From Promethearchaeota archaeon (lineage in GTDB: Archaea > Asgardarchaeota > Lokiarchaeia > Sigyniarchaeales > SOKP01), in assembly GCA_004524535.1 (NCBI GenBank), contig SDNY01000016.1, forward strand, positions 1 to 43,857: DNA of 43,857 bases, written 5' to 3'. Under the pieces are notes generated by a model. The model made no database searches and was not told the origin of the DNA. It worked only from the letters and a program-made list of their open reading frames with translations. Made by a program: the position numbers and the translations under genes. Shown here piece after piece: positions 1-8,385 of this stretch (position 1 is the stretch's first letter; each line of letters opens with the position of its first letter).

Positions 1-2183
1 TCTCCCAATGGAATTAACTTCGCTTCTACAATATGACCTCCCACACCATTATATTCTTCAGGTGTTCGGACATCTATCAAAACCGCTGGTTTGTCTTCTG
101 AATTAAGTCTTTCATATAACTCCTCTACTGTTATGTCTGAAATGGGAGGTGCCTCTAGAGGTCTTAATTCTTTTCTTGTTTTTTTCTTGGCTTTAATAGG
201 TGCGCTAATCTCATCAACAGAAAGCTCTCCTTTTTGAAGGATTGCGACCATTTTTCCTTCTTCTTTACCTAAATATAATAATTCGACCGCCTCAGTAAGC
301 TTAGCATAAGCTTCTACACTTGATTTAAAACTAGGATCAGTAGCATAAATCTTTAATTTTTTATTTTCAGGAAGAGTTTCTAAAGATTTTATTAAAGCGT
401 TTAAGGGACCAGGGCAGGATAATCCACATGCATCTATAACTACATAATTATCATCTTCCACAGATTTTTCCTTTACAAATTCCTCCATAATTTCACTTGT
501 ACCACCGCAGGCAGCTACAATTTCTTCTGTAGTAGCAGAGGCAATTTCGTAAGTTTTAAATCCTCCCGTCAATTCATATATTTCTTTATACCCCCGTTGT
601 AGCAATATTCGAGTAGCTAGATAGCTCCTATAACCCACTTCACAAAATGTTATTATAGGCTTTCCTTTTGGAATCTCATTTAATCGGTTTCTTAGGGCTT
701 CTAAGGGGATATTTATAGCTCCTTCAATAGTCCTTGATTTAAATTCTTCAGGAGTTCTAACATCTAGTATGATATTATCTTCTCCTTTAAGCTTATCTAT
801 ATCATGCCAGTGCCAAATAGGCATATCATTTTTCAAGTAATTGGCTGCGATGAAACCTGCCATATTTACCGGATCTTTAGCAGAACCATAGGGAGGAGCA
901 TAAGTTAATTCTAATTCTTCTAAATCAAACACGGTACCTCCCATTTTAATGATTGTTGAAATAACATCAATTCTTTTTTCACTTCCAGAACCGCCTACAA
1001 TCTGAGCTCCTAAAACTTTTCCCGAGGGGTCTTCGAATAATAATTTAAATGCCATTGGAACTGCTCCAGGATAATACCCTGCGTGATTATTAGGATGTAA
1101 ATATATTTTTTCATAATTTAAATCCGTATTTTTTAATTGTTTTTCCGTTAGACCAACTGTAGCTACGGTAATATCAAAAACCTTTACAACTGAAGCCCCT
1201 AAAAATCCTTTATATTGAGATTTTCTTCCTGCTATGTTCTCTGCTGCAATCCTACCCTGTTTATTAGCTGGCCCCGCTAATGCCATTGATATTGGCTTTT
1301 TAGTTTGATAATGTAAGAATTGAATAGCATCACCAACCGCATAAATATTTGGATCTGAGGTTAACATATTCCCATTAACAACGATATGTCCTCGTTCTCC
1401 TAATTCAAGACCCGCCTCTTTTGCCAATGTATTTTCTGGTCGAATTCCTACTGACATTATTATTAAATCTGTATCGATCGTACGTCCATTTTTAGTCTTT
1501 ACATTTATAATTCCATCTGGATCTCGCTCAAAAGAATCCACAGGGTCCTCTAACACTAAACAAACTCCATTCAAGATTAATTCTTGATGGATAAATTGAG
1601 CCATCTCCCTATCTATGGGCGGCATTACTTGATCGAGCATCTCTACAATTTTTACCTTAATGCCTTTTTTAACTAAATTCTCAACCATCTCCAATCCAAT
1701 AAATCCTCCTCCCACAACAACTGCTTTTTTAATTTGAGAATTATCGACAAATTTTCGAATTTTAACGGCATCTGGAATTGTCCATAGTTGATAATATGGT
1801 ACTTCTTCAAGACCCGGAAAAGGAGGAAGTATCGGAGTTGAACCTGTCGCTAATATAAGATAATTATATTCTAAATCATATTCATCTTGATCCTCTAAAT
1901 TTCTCACTTTAACAGTTTTATTCTTTCGATCTATTGAACTTACTTCGTTATTTACTCTCACATCTATATTAAATCTATCAAAAAATATCTGAGGAGGAAC
2001 TAATTCTAAGGAACTTCGATCTTTTATCACATTGCCCACATAATATGGTAATCCACAATTGGCAAAAGATACATACGGACCACGATCAAGCATAATTATT
2101 TCGATATTTTCTTTAAGGCGTCTTAATCGAGCAGCAGCGGATGCTCCACCCGCAACACCACCAATAATCACTACTCTTTCCAT
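1..2183 (-). CDS. CoA-disulfide reductase / NADH oxidase-like flavoprotein fused to rhodanese-TusA-rhodanese (partial, runs off left edge)
   Basis: The reading frame is open from the ATG at 2183 to the window edge, about 727 codons, with no stop. Residues 1-450 form an FAD/NAD(P) pyridine-nucleotide disulfide oxidoreductase: the N-terminal dinucleotide motif is VVIIGGVAGGASAA, and SFANCGLPYY places a cysteine at residue 43, as in coenzyme A-disulfide reductases. A second GGGFIGLE nucleotide motif and a YAVGDAIQ FAD motif follow. Next come a rhodanese domain with active loop CEVGYRS (about residue 513), a TusA/SirA-like domain with CGLSCPGP (about 586), and a second rhodanese starting near LIDVRTPEEY (about 701) that is cut by the window. 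Known CoADR-rhodanese proteins reduce CoA or protein persulfides. The added TusA suggests internal persulfide transfer. It lies 79 bases downstream of iscU, probably in the same operon. The C-terminus is not seen. Confidence 0.9.
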   Translation of the reverse strand, partial: MERVVIIGGVAGGASAAARLRRLKENIEIIMLDRGPYVSFANCGLPYYVGNVIKDRSSLELVPPQIFFDRFNIDVRVNNEVSSIDRKNKTVKVRNLEDQDEYDLEYNYLILATGSTPILPPFPGLEEVPYYQLWTIPDAVKIRKFVDNSQIKKAVVVGGGFIGLEMVENLVKKGIKVKIVEMLDQVMPPIDREMAQFIHQELILNGVCLVLEDPVDSFERDPDGIINVKTKNGRTIDTDLIIMSVGIRPENTLAKEAGLELGERGHIVVNGNMLTSDPNIYAVGDAIQFLHYQTKKPISMALAGPANKQGRIAAENIAGRKSQYKGFLGASVVKVFDITVATVGLTEKQLKNTDLNYEKIYLHPNNHAGYYPGAVPMAFKLLFEDPSGKVLGAQIVGGSGSEKRIDVISTIIKMGGTVFDLEELELTYAPPYGSAKDPVNMAGFIAANYLKNDMPIWHWHDIDKLKGEDNIILDVRTPEEFKSRTIEGAINIPLEALRNRLNEIPKGKPIITFCEVGYRSYLATRILLQRGYKEIYELTGGFKTYEIASATTEEIVAACGGTSEIMEEFVKEKSVEDDNYVVIDACGLSCPGPLNALIKSLETLPENKKLKIYATDPSFKSSVEAYAKLTEAVELLYLGKEEGKMVAILQKGELSVDEISAPIKAKKKTRKELRPLEAPPISDITVEELYERLNSEDKPAVLIDVRTPEEYNGVGGHIVEAKLIPLG

Positions 2184-2262
2184 AATTATTAATCACAAAA
2201 ATAGGAATTTATCAAAATTATTATAATCAAGTAATGAAAAAAAAAAAGTTTTTAATTCAATT

Positions 2263-3054
2263 CTAATCAAGAATTATTACTACGTCTACAAATAACTCAT
2301 ACTGCTCGTCCTCATCAAAGTCATGAATAACCACTTTTTCAACTTCGTCAAGTTCTCCTTTAATTTCAATTACTTCAGATTGATATAAGATCTTAACATC
2401 AGAACGCTCAAGTTTTTTCCGTATTTCTACCCTACCTGGTGTAGATTTAGCAGAAGTAACTAGTATAACTCTACCCGTATATTCAGTCAATTTTAAAGCT
2501 AACTCTAAAGATTCATCTCCTGTATCGGAGACTATAATTCTTTTATCTCTTAATTGTTCTAAATCATCAACTTTTTTATATACACCTTTACCTAGAAATT
2601 CTTCTACTCCAAGTATAACTCTAACTTCTAACTGGCAGGATGTTACTACCTCTATTTCTGGTTTTGAACCCGTGCGGTAATTATCTATAGCAGCCTGTAA
2701 TGCATCTGCCGCTAAGTTCGAGCAATGCATTTTAATAGGGGGCAAGCCATCTAATTCGTCAGCTACATCACCTCTAGATATCTTATATGCCTCGTCAAGT
2801 GTCATACCTTTAGCCATTTCAGTTATCATTGAGGATGTTGAAACGGCTGAGCCACAACCAAACGTTTTAAATTTTATATCAGTAATAATTTCTTCTCCTT
2901 CTTTGTTTTTTCCCACTTTAATGTAGATCCACATTAGATCTCCACATACAGGATTACCAACCTTACCAACTCCGTCAGCATCTTCTATTTCGCCAACATT
3001 TCTTGGGTTCCTAAAGTGATCCATAACTTTTTCAGTATATTTATGCACACTCAT
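2263..3054 (-). CDS. iscU: IscU/NifU-type Fe-S scaffold fused to a thioredoxin-reductase-like half domain
   Basis: Residues 1-128 are a standard IscU scaffold. The three cluster-binding cysteines are present (C37 in GNPVCGD, C67 in FGCGSA, C111 after H110), as is D39 next to the first. IscU proteins are usually 125-150 residues; this one is 263. Residues about 165-263 resemble the NAD(P)-binding half of thioredoxin reductase (a RIIVSDTGDESLELALKL strand-helix, then RVILVTS, a nitrite-reductase-like VKILYQSEVIEIKGE stretch, and a YELFVDVVII ending). They lack the usual GxGxxG and stop where the FAD-contacting end would follow. The ATG is the first codon after the iscS stop (no spacer), so the two are co-translated. 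The role is assembly of Fe-S clusters with the neighbouring desulfurase homologue; the role of the extension is unknown. Confidence 0.9.
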   Translation of the reverse strand: MSVHKYTEKVMDHFRNPRNVGEIEDADGVGKVGNPVCGDLMWIYIKVGKNKEGEEIITDIKFKTFGCGSAVSTSSMITEMAKGMTLDEAYKISRGDVADELDGLPPIKMHCSNLAADALQAAIDNYRTGSKPEIEVVTSCQLEVRVILGVEEFLGKGVYKKVDDLEQLRDKRIIVSDTGDESLELALKLTEYTGRVILVTSAKSTPGRVEIRKKLERSDVKILYQSEVIEIKGELDEVEKVVIHDFDEDEQYELFVDVVIILD

Positions 3055-4245
3055 TTAATTTACCTCCTTTTTAATTTGTTCTAAAAATTTTGGTGGTGTA
3101 AGAGGTGATAAAACTCTTAACTTTCTTACTACCTCTGGTAAAACTTCTATAATTTTATCAACATCTTTTTCCTCAGAAAATCTTCCTAATGTCAGTAATA
3201 AGCTACCATGTGCCTCTTCATGCAATAGACCACATGATATTAACGTATGGGAAGGTTCAAGCGTTTTTGAAGAGCAAGCTGATCCAGTGGCTACTTCTAC
3301 ATTTTCATCTTTTAGAGCGAGTAGTAATGACTCACCCTCAATATAATCAAAGCGGAAATTCGCATTATGAGATGTCCGTTCTTCAGGGTGTCCGTTTAAG
3401 TAGGATTTAGGGATCTTTAAAATTCCCTCAATCAGTTTATCTCTTAATTTTTTCAATCTTGCAGCTTCTGTATTAATTTCAGCTTTCATTATTTCTGCTG
3501 CTTTAGCAAAACCCACAATTCCAGGCATGTTTTCTGAACCTGATCGCATCCCCTTCTCTTGGCCACCACCAATAATTATTGGATTCACCCTTACCCCTTT
3601 TTTTAAATATAAAGCACCAATCCCTCTAGGGCCATAAATTTCATTGGAAGAAAGAGTCAATAAATCGAATGGAACCTTTTGCACGTCTATAGGAACAGAA
3701 GATTGCGTAGCTACCGCATCAGAATGGAACCAAACTTTATTTTTTTGGGCGATTTCCGCGATTTCTTCTATAGGTTGTAAAGTTCCAATTTCATTACTAG
3801 CTGTAGATATTGAAATTAAAATGGTTTTATCATTTATCAAACGCTCAAGTTTATTCAGATTAATTCTCCCATATTGATCAACTGAAAGTCGACTTACTTT
3901 AAATCCCTCTCTTTCTAGATATTTTCCTATATTTAAAATTGAGATATGCTCGATTTCTGAGATAATTATATGATTTCCTTTTCTCTTATTTCGTAATGCT
4001 CCTCCAATTATCGCAAGATTATTTGATTCTGTGGCACCAGAAGTAAAGATTATATTGTCTGGGCTTGGAGCATTGATAAATTCTGCTATTGTTTGTCTAG
4101 ACTCTTCTAATTTATTCGTTGCATTATAACCATAAAGATGTAATGAGGATGGATTACCAAATTCTTCTATAAAATATGGTTTCATCGCATCAAATACACG
4201 CGGATCCACTGGTTTAGCTGCTTGATAATCTAAGTAAGCACTCAT
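3055..4245 (-). CDS. iscS: Cysteine desulfurase homologue (IscS/NifS) lacking the PLP lysine
   Basis: This is a 396-residue aminotransferase class V protein of the IscS/NifS family. Family features are present: FTSGATESNN, EIEHISI with H100, D176 and Q181 in SDAVATQ, the substrate-Cys loop ATGSACSS with C324, and SENMPGI. The PLP Schiff-base motif, normally S-x-H-K-x-x-G-P-K-G, reads SSNEIYGPRG here (residues 199-208). The lysine is Glu202 and the preceding histidine is Asn201, which I checked at the codon level. I recall that Archaeoglobus fulgidus IscS also lacks this lysine (Asp in its place) yet still pairs with IscU. This protein may therefore act as a non-canonical or structural partner, or take sulfur from elsewhere. 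Its stop abuts the iscU start, and the dsrE-like gene lies 41 bases upstream. Confidence 0.9.
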   Translation of the reverse strand: MSAYLDYQAAKPVDPRVFDAMKPYFIEEFGNPSSLHLYGYNATNKLEESRQTIAEFINAPSPDNIIFTSGATESNNLAIIGGALRNKRKGNHIIISEIEHISILNIGKYLEREGFKVSRLSVDQYGRINLNKLERLINDKTILISISTASNEIGTLQPIEEIAEIAQKNKVWFHSDAVATQSSVPIDVQKVPFDLLTLSSNEIYGPRGIGALYLKKGVRVNPIIIGGGQEKGMRSGSENMPGIVGFAKAAEIMKAEINTEAARLKKLRDKLIEGILKIPKSYLNGHPEERTSHNANFRFDYIEGESLLLALKDENVEVATGSACSSKTLEPSHTLISCGLLHEEAHGSLLLTLGRFSEEKDVDKIIEVLPEVVRKLRVLSPLTPPKFLEQIKKEVN

Positions 4246-4286
4246 TATTTATCCCTCCGTTTTATAAAAAAAATTAAAGAAATAAA

Positions 4287-4643
4287 TTAAAACCACATGG
4301 TAGCATCAGCTTCTAATGCTAAATCATTTAAAGTTGCTGCTCCAACAATTTTAACACCTGGAATTAACTCAACTTTCTCCCAACCCAACATTCTTTTTGA
4401 GGCTTCACAAACTAAAATTTCTACACCCGCTTCCAAAGTTTTATCAATCATTTCTTTAACAGATGGAAAATCACCCAATTTTATTTTTTCGGCCTCCCCT
4501 GGTTTTAATATTTTTAAACCTGTCCCTAAATAATAAACTATTGCATTAATATCCATAGCTTTTGCTGTCTGTGCCAACACTAGCGGAGAATATTGACGTT
4601 CAGGATCGTCGCTTGTTTGTACATACAATATGCTTTTTCCCAT
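4287..4643 (-). CDS. DsrE-family sulfur-relay protein
   Basis: This is a 118-residue soluble protein of the DsrE/DsrF-like fold. It opens with a beta strand (KSILYVQTSDDPE), followed by AIVYYLGTGLKILKPGEAEKI and VEILVCEASKRMLG. C79 lies where DsrE-type proteins carry their persulfide-accepting cysteine. The C-terminus (GAATLNDLALEADATMWF) matches the family's final helix. DsrE proteins pass persulfide sulfur between carriers such as TusA and acceptor enzymes. It sits between tusA (17 bases upstream) and iscS (41 bases downstream), which supports a sulfur-transfer role in the same transcript. The exact donor and acceptor cannot be read from the sequence. Confidence 0.85.
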   Translation of the reverse strand: MGKSILYVQTSDDPERQYSPLVLAQTAKAMDINAIVYYLGTGLKILKPGEAEKIKLGDFPSVKEMIDKTLEAGVEILVCEASKRMLGWEKVELIPGVKIVGAATLNDLALEADATMWF

Positions 4644-4660
4644 TTCGCATCACTCTTATT

Positions 4661-4930
4661 TTATTTTTTTTTCTTAAAAATAAATGTTAGAATATCGTCC
4701 TCCTTTCTAAAATCTAAAATTTCTGTCTCAGTTCTTTTAGCCCACCTTTGCAAATCTTCTTCAGCAGCAGGATCGTCAGCAATGACTTTAAAACACTGAC
4801 CAATTTCAAGAGTTTCAGATAGATTTCTTACTTCAAATAAAGGTTCTGGACAAAATAATCCAGTTGTATCCAACTCCTCTTCAATTTCAAATTCATTATT
4901 TTCCTTATCACTCAATTTTTTCAACCTCAC
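4661..4930 (-). CDS. tusA: TusA/SirA-family sulfur carrier
   Basis: This small acidic protein has the TusA signature DTTGLFCPEPLFEVRNL; the CPEP cysteine carries the persulfide in this family. The rest (FKVIADDPAAEEDLQRWAK and a closing basic strand) fits the TusA two-layer sandwich. The start is ambiguous. GTG at 4930 gives 89 residues, but that GTGAGG is itself a good Shine-Dalgarno sequence placed 8 bases before a TTG at 4915, which would give 84 residues starting MSDKENN. I think the TTG is at least as likely. It is the first gene of the sulfur/Fe-S operon, and about 240 bases separate it from korB. Confidence 0.87.
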   Translation of the reverse strand: MRLKKLSDKENNEFEIEEELDTTGLFCPEPLFEVRNLSETLEIGQCFKVIADDPAAEEDLQRWAKRTETEILDFRKEDDILTFIFKKKK

Positions 4931-5172
4931 TTTTTATGATTAATAAGATAATTTTTTGCTTTATATTGATTTCGTAAATTAGAAAGGATCTTTTTTGTTA
5001 TGTTTACTGTTATTATTCAGATCTTTTACTAAAAAGATAAACATTATTCTTATAATTTAGTTAAAATAAAGAATAATTGAAGAATTAGTATAAAGCAATA
5101 TTAATAAGACTTTTATAATTTATAAACTTCGAAAAAAATATTTTGAAAATCCTTGAAATTAAAATAGAGATT

Positions 5173-6018
5173 TTAAGTTATATATGGTTTTAATAATTGT
5201 AATCTTGTTTCTCTTGATGTTCTATTTCTTACAGGATTCCAATTTCCATACAGTTCTTCATGAAAAGTGGGCTTTTTAATTCTATAAAATATCCCAATGG
5301 GCAGTTTATCTTTTTTTTTAACAATTTTCATCGCCTCATCGAAAGATTTCGGTTCTTTTTCAAGTATTTCAGTATTCTCTCGATAGAATTGCCAAGTGTC
5401 TTTATATGCAACAGCTGGTTGTAAAATTTCTAAGAATGAAAAACCTTTATGCTCAATAGCTTTTACCATAAGATCTGTGAGATGTGCTTGTTTTCCTGGA
5501 AATCCTCTAGCAATGAATGTTGCACCTGCTTCTAGCATAATTGCAAGAGCATTTAAGGGTTCTTCAACACTTCCTTTGGGAGTAGAGGGGCCTTTCCATC
5601 CTTTTTCTGAAAGAGGTGTATATTGACCAGTTGTTAAAGCATAAACACCATTATTATGTAAAATAAGAGTCATATTAAAGTTTCTTTTAGCGGCAAATAT
5701 CGTGTGTGCAAGTCCTTCTCCCATCGCGTTTCCATCACCCGAAAATGTTATAACGTTTAATTCGGGATTCGCAATTTTCATTCCTTGGACCGTTGCAATA
5801 TCTCTCCCATGTAGTGAATATAGACCACTCATATTCAAATAATCAAAAATCTTAGCATGACATCCAATTCCAGCGGAAATTACAATGTATTCTCTATTAA
5901 TCCCTTTTTCCTCTAATTTTACTATCGCTTTTTTAAAAGCACTCAAAATACCAAAATTCCCGCAAATTCGGCGACCTCGGCACCAAGTATTTTCAGCATA
6001 TGTGTCTAAATCATCCAT
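5173..6018 (-). CDS. korB: 2-oxoacid:ferredoxin oxidoreductase beta subunit (KorB/PorB-like)
   Basis: This is the thiamine-diphosphate-binding beta subunit of a CoA-dependent 2-oxoacid:ferredoxin oxidoreductase, which decarboxylates a 2-oxoacid and passes electrons to ferredoxin. It is 281 residues long. GDGNAMGEG (94-102) is the ThDP/Mg motif, and NNGVYALTTGQYTP and GYPGKQ-like segments follow the family. Translation starts one base after the korA stop, behind a perfect AAGGAGGT inside the korA end. The cluster ligands are odd: the usual WCPGCG becomes WCRGRRICG (C13 and C19, three extra residues), C53 is present, and the usual late Cys (QPC or SPC) is Ala in LQPAVAY. The whole protein contains only three cysteines. 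Substrate specificity (2-oxoglutarate, pyruvate or another acid) is not decidable by eye. Confidence 0.9.
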   Translation of the reverse strand: MDDLDTYAENTWCRGRRICGNFGILSAFKKAIVKLEEKGINREYIVISAGIGCHAKIFDYLNMSGLYSLHGRDIATVQGMKIANPELNVITFSGDGNAMGEGLAHTIFAAKRNFNMTLILHNNGVYALTTGQYTPLSEKGWKGPSTPKGSVEEPLNALAIMLEAGATFIARGFPGKQAHLTDLMVKAIEHKGFSFLEILQPAVAYKDTWQFYRENTEILEKEPKSFDEAMKIVKKKDKLPIGIFYRIKKPTFHEELYGNWNPVRNRTSRETRLQLLKPYIT

Positions 6019-6019
6019 T

Positions 6020-7688
6020 TTAAATTACCTCCTTAATTTTTTCAGCTAATTCAATTGGATCAAAAGGACGCCCATCGTACTTATTAATTAGATACTTACT
6101 CTGAATATTTGCCTTTTCTTTTAGAAGTGAGGTGAATTGTCCCATTTTGCTCAATTCTATGGTTATTACGGGCTCATCTTTATATCTTTCCAGTTCCCAT
6201 ACTGGTAAGGGACTAAGATATATTGGCTGGATTATAGTCGCTTCAATGTCTCCATAGTGAAGAGCTTCTAATACGCTCATTGTAGTTGAACCATATGTAA
6301 AAATTAAAGGCCCCCCGGTTCCATATACATTTACCGTTTTTAGTTGCTTTAAAAAATCAATAATATGCATATTTTTTTTATACCTTTTATTATGCATTTT
6401 TGTTATTAGTTCGGGATTTTCAGTAGTTATCCCTAACTCATCATGTTCATAACTCGTCCATTTAATTATTTCTTTAGATGGTGGAAATAGTAATGGAGAA
6501 ATTCCGTCTTCTGTATCAAGATATCTTTTGTAGTCACCACTTTTATGGTATTTAGGTTCTGCCCACTTTATATTCTTCATCTCCATTTCAATTGTCATGC
6601 TACTCTCGGATAGATGTTTTTCAGTTAATATAATCCCTGGAGTTTGAAATTTCCAAACAAGATCAAGTAATTCTGCAGTTAGATAAAATGCCTCTTTTAT
6701 TGAACCAGGACATGCTACAATCCTTAAAAATTCACCATGTCCAGCATTTAAAGCAAAATTCAAATCACCTTGCTCTGTATAGGTTGGTACGCCTGTAGCA
6801 GGACCAGGTCTCATTGATAGGACGCATAATATCGGCGCTTCAGCCATTCCTGCCAATGAGAGCCCTTCAACCATAAGAGCAAATCCCCCTCCACTTGATC
6901 CAACCATAGCTTTAGCTCCTGCAAATGCAGATCCTATAGCCATATTAATAACAGCAATTTCATTCTCTGGATGTATAACTGCCAAACCAAATTTTTCTGC
7001 TTGAGCTGCTAATATGTGTAAAATAGAGGATGCAGGAGTCATGGGATACCCATAATAGGTATCTAAACCTCCTGCAATAGCTCCTAGTGCTATAGATTGA
7101 TTGCCCGTTAGGATAGGTCTTTTTTTATCTCCATTTTGAACTTCAAATTTATTATTTATAGTAGGAAATACAATATCGTAAATAGCATTCGCAAATGAGA
7201 TGTTATCTTCTACAAAACTAGGGTATTCTTTTTTAATTATTTCATTCAAATCATTTTTACTAATTCCTATTGAACACGCTAAAATAGCAACTGCTCCCAC
7301 ACCATATAAAAGATTTTTTGCAGGAAATTTTTTAGCTTCGCTATAAAAAGGGACACCAATTCCTTCAGCATTGTCAATTTCATCAGAATTATAAATAATG
7401 AGACCATTTTTATCAAGCTCATTGGCATGTATCTCATAACTTCTTTTATCTGAATTTACAATTAAACCTGCTTTCATATAATGACTATGTATCTCACTTG
7501 TAGCAGTGCTTATAACTGAGAAATTATGTCCTCCTCTTATTAAACTCATATAGTCATCCATCTGAAATACTTGTCTTCCTCTCTCAATAAAAATTTGAGA
7601 AGCAACAGAACCAGCCTTTTTTACACCTTCTCCAGCTTTACCTCCTACGATAAATGTAAAAACATTTTTTTTTATAGGTTTTCACCAT
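6020..7688 (-). CDS. korA: 2-oxoacid:ferredoxin oxidoreductase, fused gamma-alpha subunit; 5' end frameshifted in a T9/A9 run
   Basis: The open frame from ATG 7561 gives 513 residues, but coding sequence clearly continues upstream. The frame reads FTFIVGGKAGEGVKKAGS and then VASQIFIERGRQVFQ, which is the start of the gamma domain that binds the adenylate/CoA side in this family. No standard start codon lies in that frame. ATG 7688 (MVKTYKK) is one base out of phase, separated by an A9 run (T9 at 7665-7673 on the plus strand). Removing one base joins them into a 555-residue protein. YPMTPASS (about residue 212) is the alpha-subunit signature. A TATA-like box lies 36 bases upstream of ATG 7688. 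Most likely this is a homopolymer sequencing error; a real mutation or slippage is possible. It partners korB directly downstream. Confidence 0.85.
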
Positions 7689-7723
7689 AATATTTTATTT
7701 TCTAACTTATTGAATAAGAATAA

Positions 7724-7731
7724 TATATAAA
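7724..7731 (-). promoter_or_regulatory. TATA box for korAB
   Basis: On the minus strand the sequence is TTTATATA, an archaeal TATA-box match, 36 bases before ATG 7688. This distance fits a very short leader. No Shine-Dalgarno precedes that ATG, in contrast to korB. Confidence 0.5.
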
Positions 7732-8148
7732 TCTGAAATAAAGGAATTTAAAATTATACCTTATTGTTTAAAGGATCTTTTAACCAAAAAAGCTAATACT
7801 ATAAAAAGAATAATAAAATCTCTTTTCTTTATATTTTTAGAATTTATAGATTAGATTTAAATAATTGATAATTTAGCAGAGTTAAATTTTAGTAAATTTA
7901 ATAATAATAAGATAATTCATATTTTACTTATATCATTTTAATTAAAACACTAATTTTTCAATATTTTATGAAGGAGAAATTTAAGAATTTGAATTTACTC
8001 GTATAAATTAAGTAAAATTTGGAAAACTTGGGTTTTATCATCATGGAATATGTTAAAGAAAATGAAAATTTAATTTAATCCATGATAGAGAAGAATCAGT
8101 TGACTCAGAAGATTTAATATTTATTTAATTAATTGAGGTGATTTTATT
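7732..8148. other. AT-rich intergenic region, no convincing gene
   Basis: About 400 bases upstream of korA with only very short open frames (10-15 codons). A loosely spaced inverted pair, ATCATGGA near 8040 and TCCATGAT near 8085, could fold but the loop is long. Nothing here supports a gene or a structured RNA strongly. Confidence 0.4.
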
Positions 8149-8316
8149 ATTAAAAAAACAGAACAAACCGTATTAAAGAAAGGGCAGTTTATCGACTCTT
8201 ATTGCTCAAATTTAAAGGAATGCATTGAAAGAAATGAATTTATTAAAAAATTTCGGGAAGAATTAGTAAAAAAGAAGTATGATAACCTTTTTAAAGTAAA
8301 ACAAGATGTTTTATAA
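8149..8316 (+). CDS. Small hypothetical protein, 55 aa, possible ATT start
   Basis: An open frame of 55 codons follows a good Shine-Dalgarno sequence, GAGGTGA at 8135-8141. The only initiation codon at the right distance is ATT at 8149 (or 8146). The frame has no ATG, GTG or TTG, and TGA lies just upstream. The product is a charged, lysine-rich helical peptide (KKTEQTVLKKGQFIDSYC, NLKECIERNEFIKKFREE) with two cysteines nine residues apart in CSNLKEC-type spacing. I do not recognise it. It may be a rare-start gene, a gene whose start was lost, or a chance frame. The opposite strand also shows a 65-codon frame, which I reject as its shadow. Confidence 0.3.
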   Translation: MKKTEQTVLKKGQFIDSYCSNLKECIERNEFIKKFREELVKKKYDNLFKVKQDVL

Positions 8317-8385
8317 TTCCCGAAATAATTTATCTTTGAAAATCGTTGAGATTTGTAAATAAGTCCAATTGGCAATTGACAACAA

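Noticed and set aside
3189-3877. Plus-strand frames of 73 and 77 codons across iscS
   Set aside because: Both are antisense to a strongly conserved gene, with no start signals of their own.
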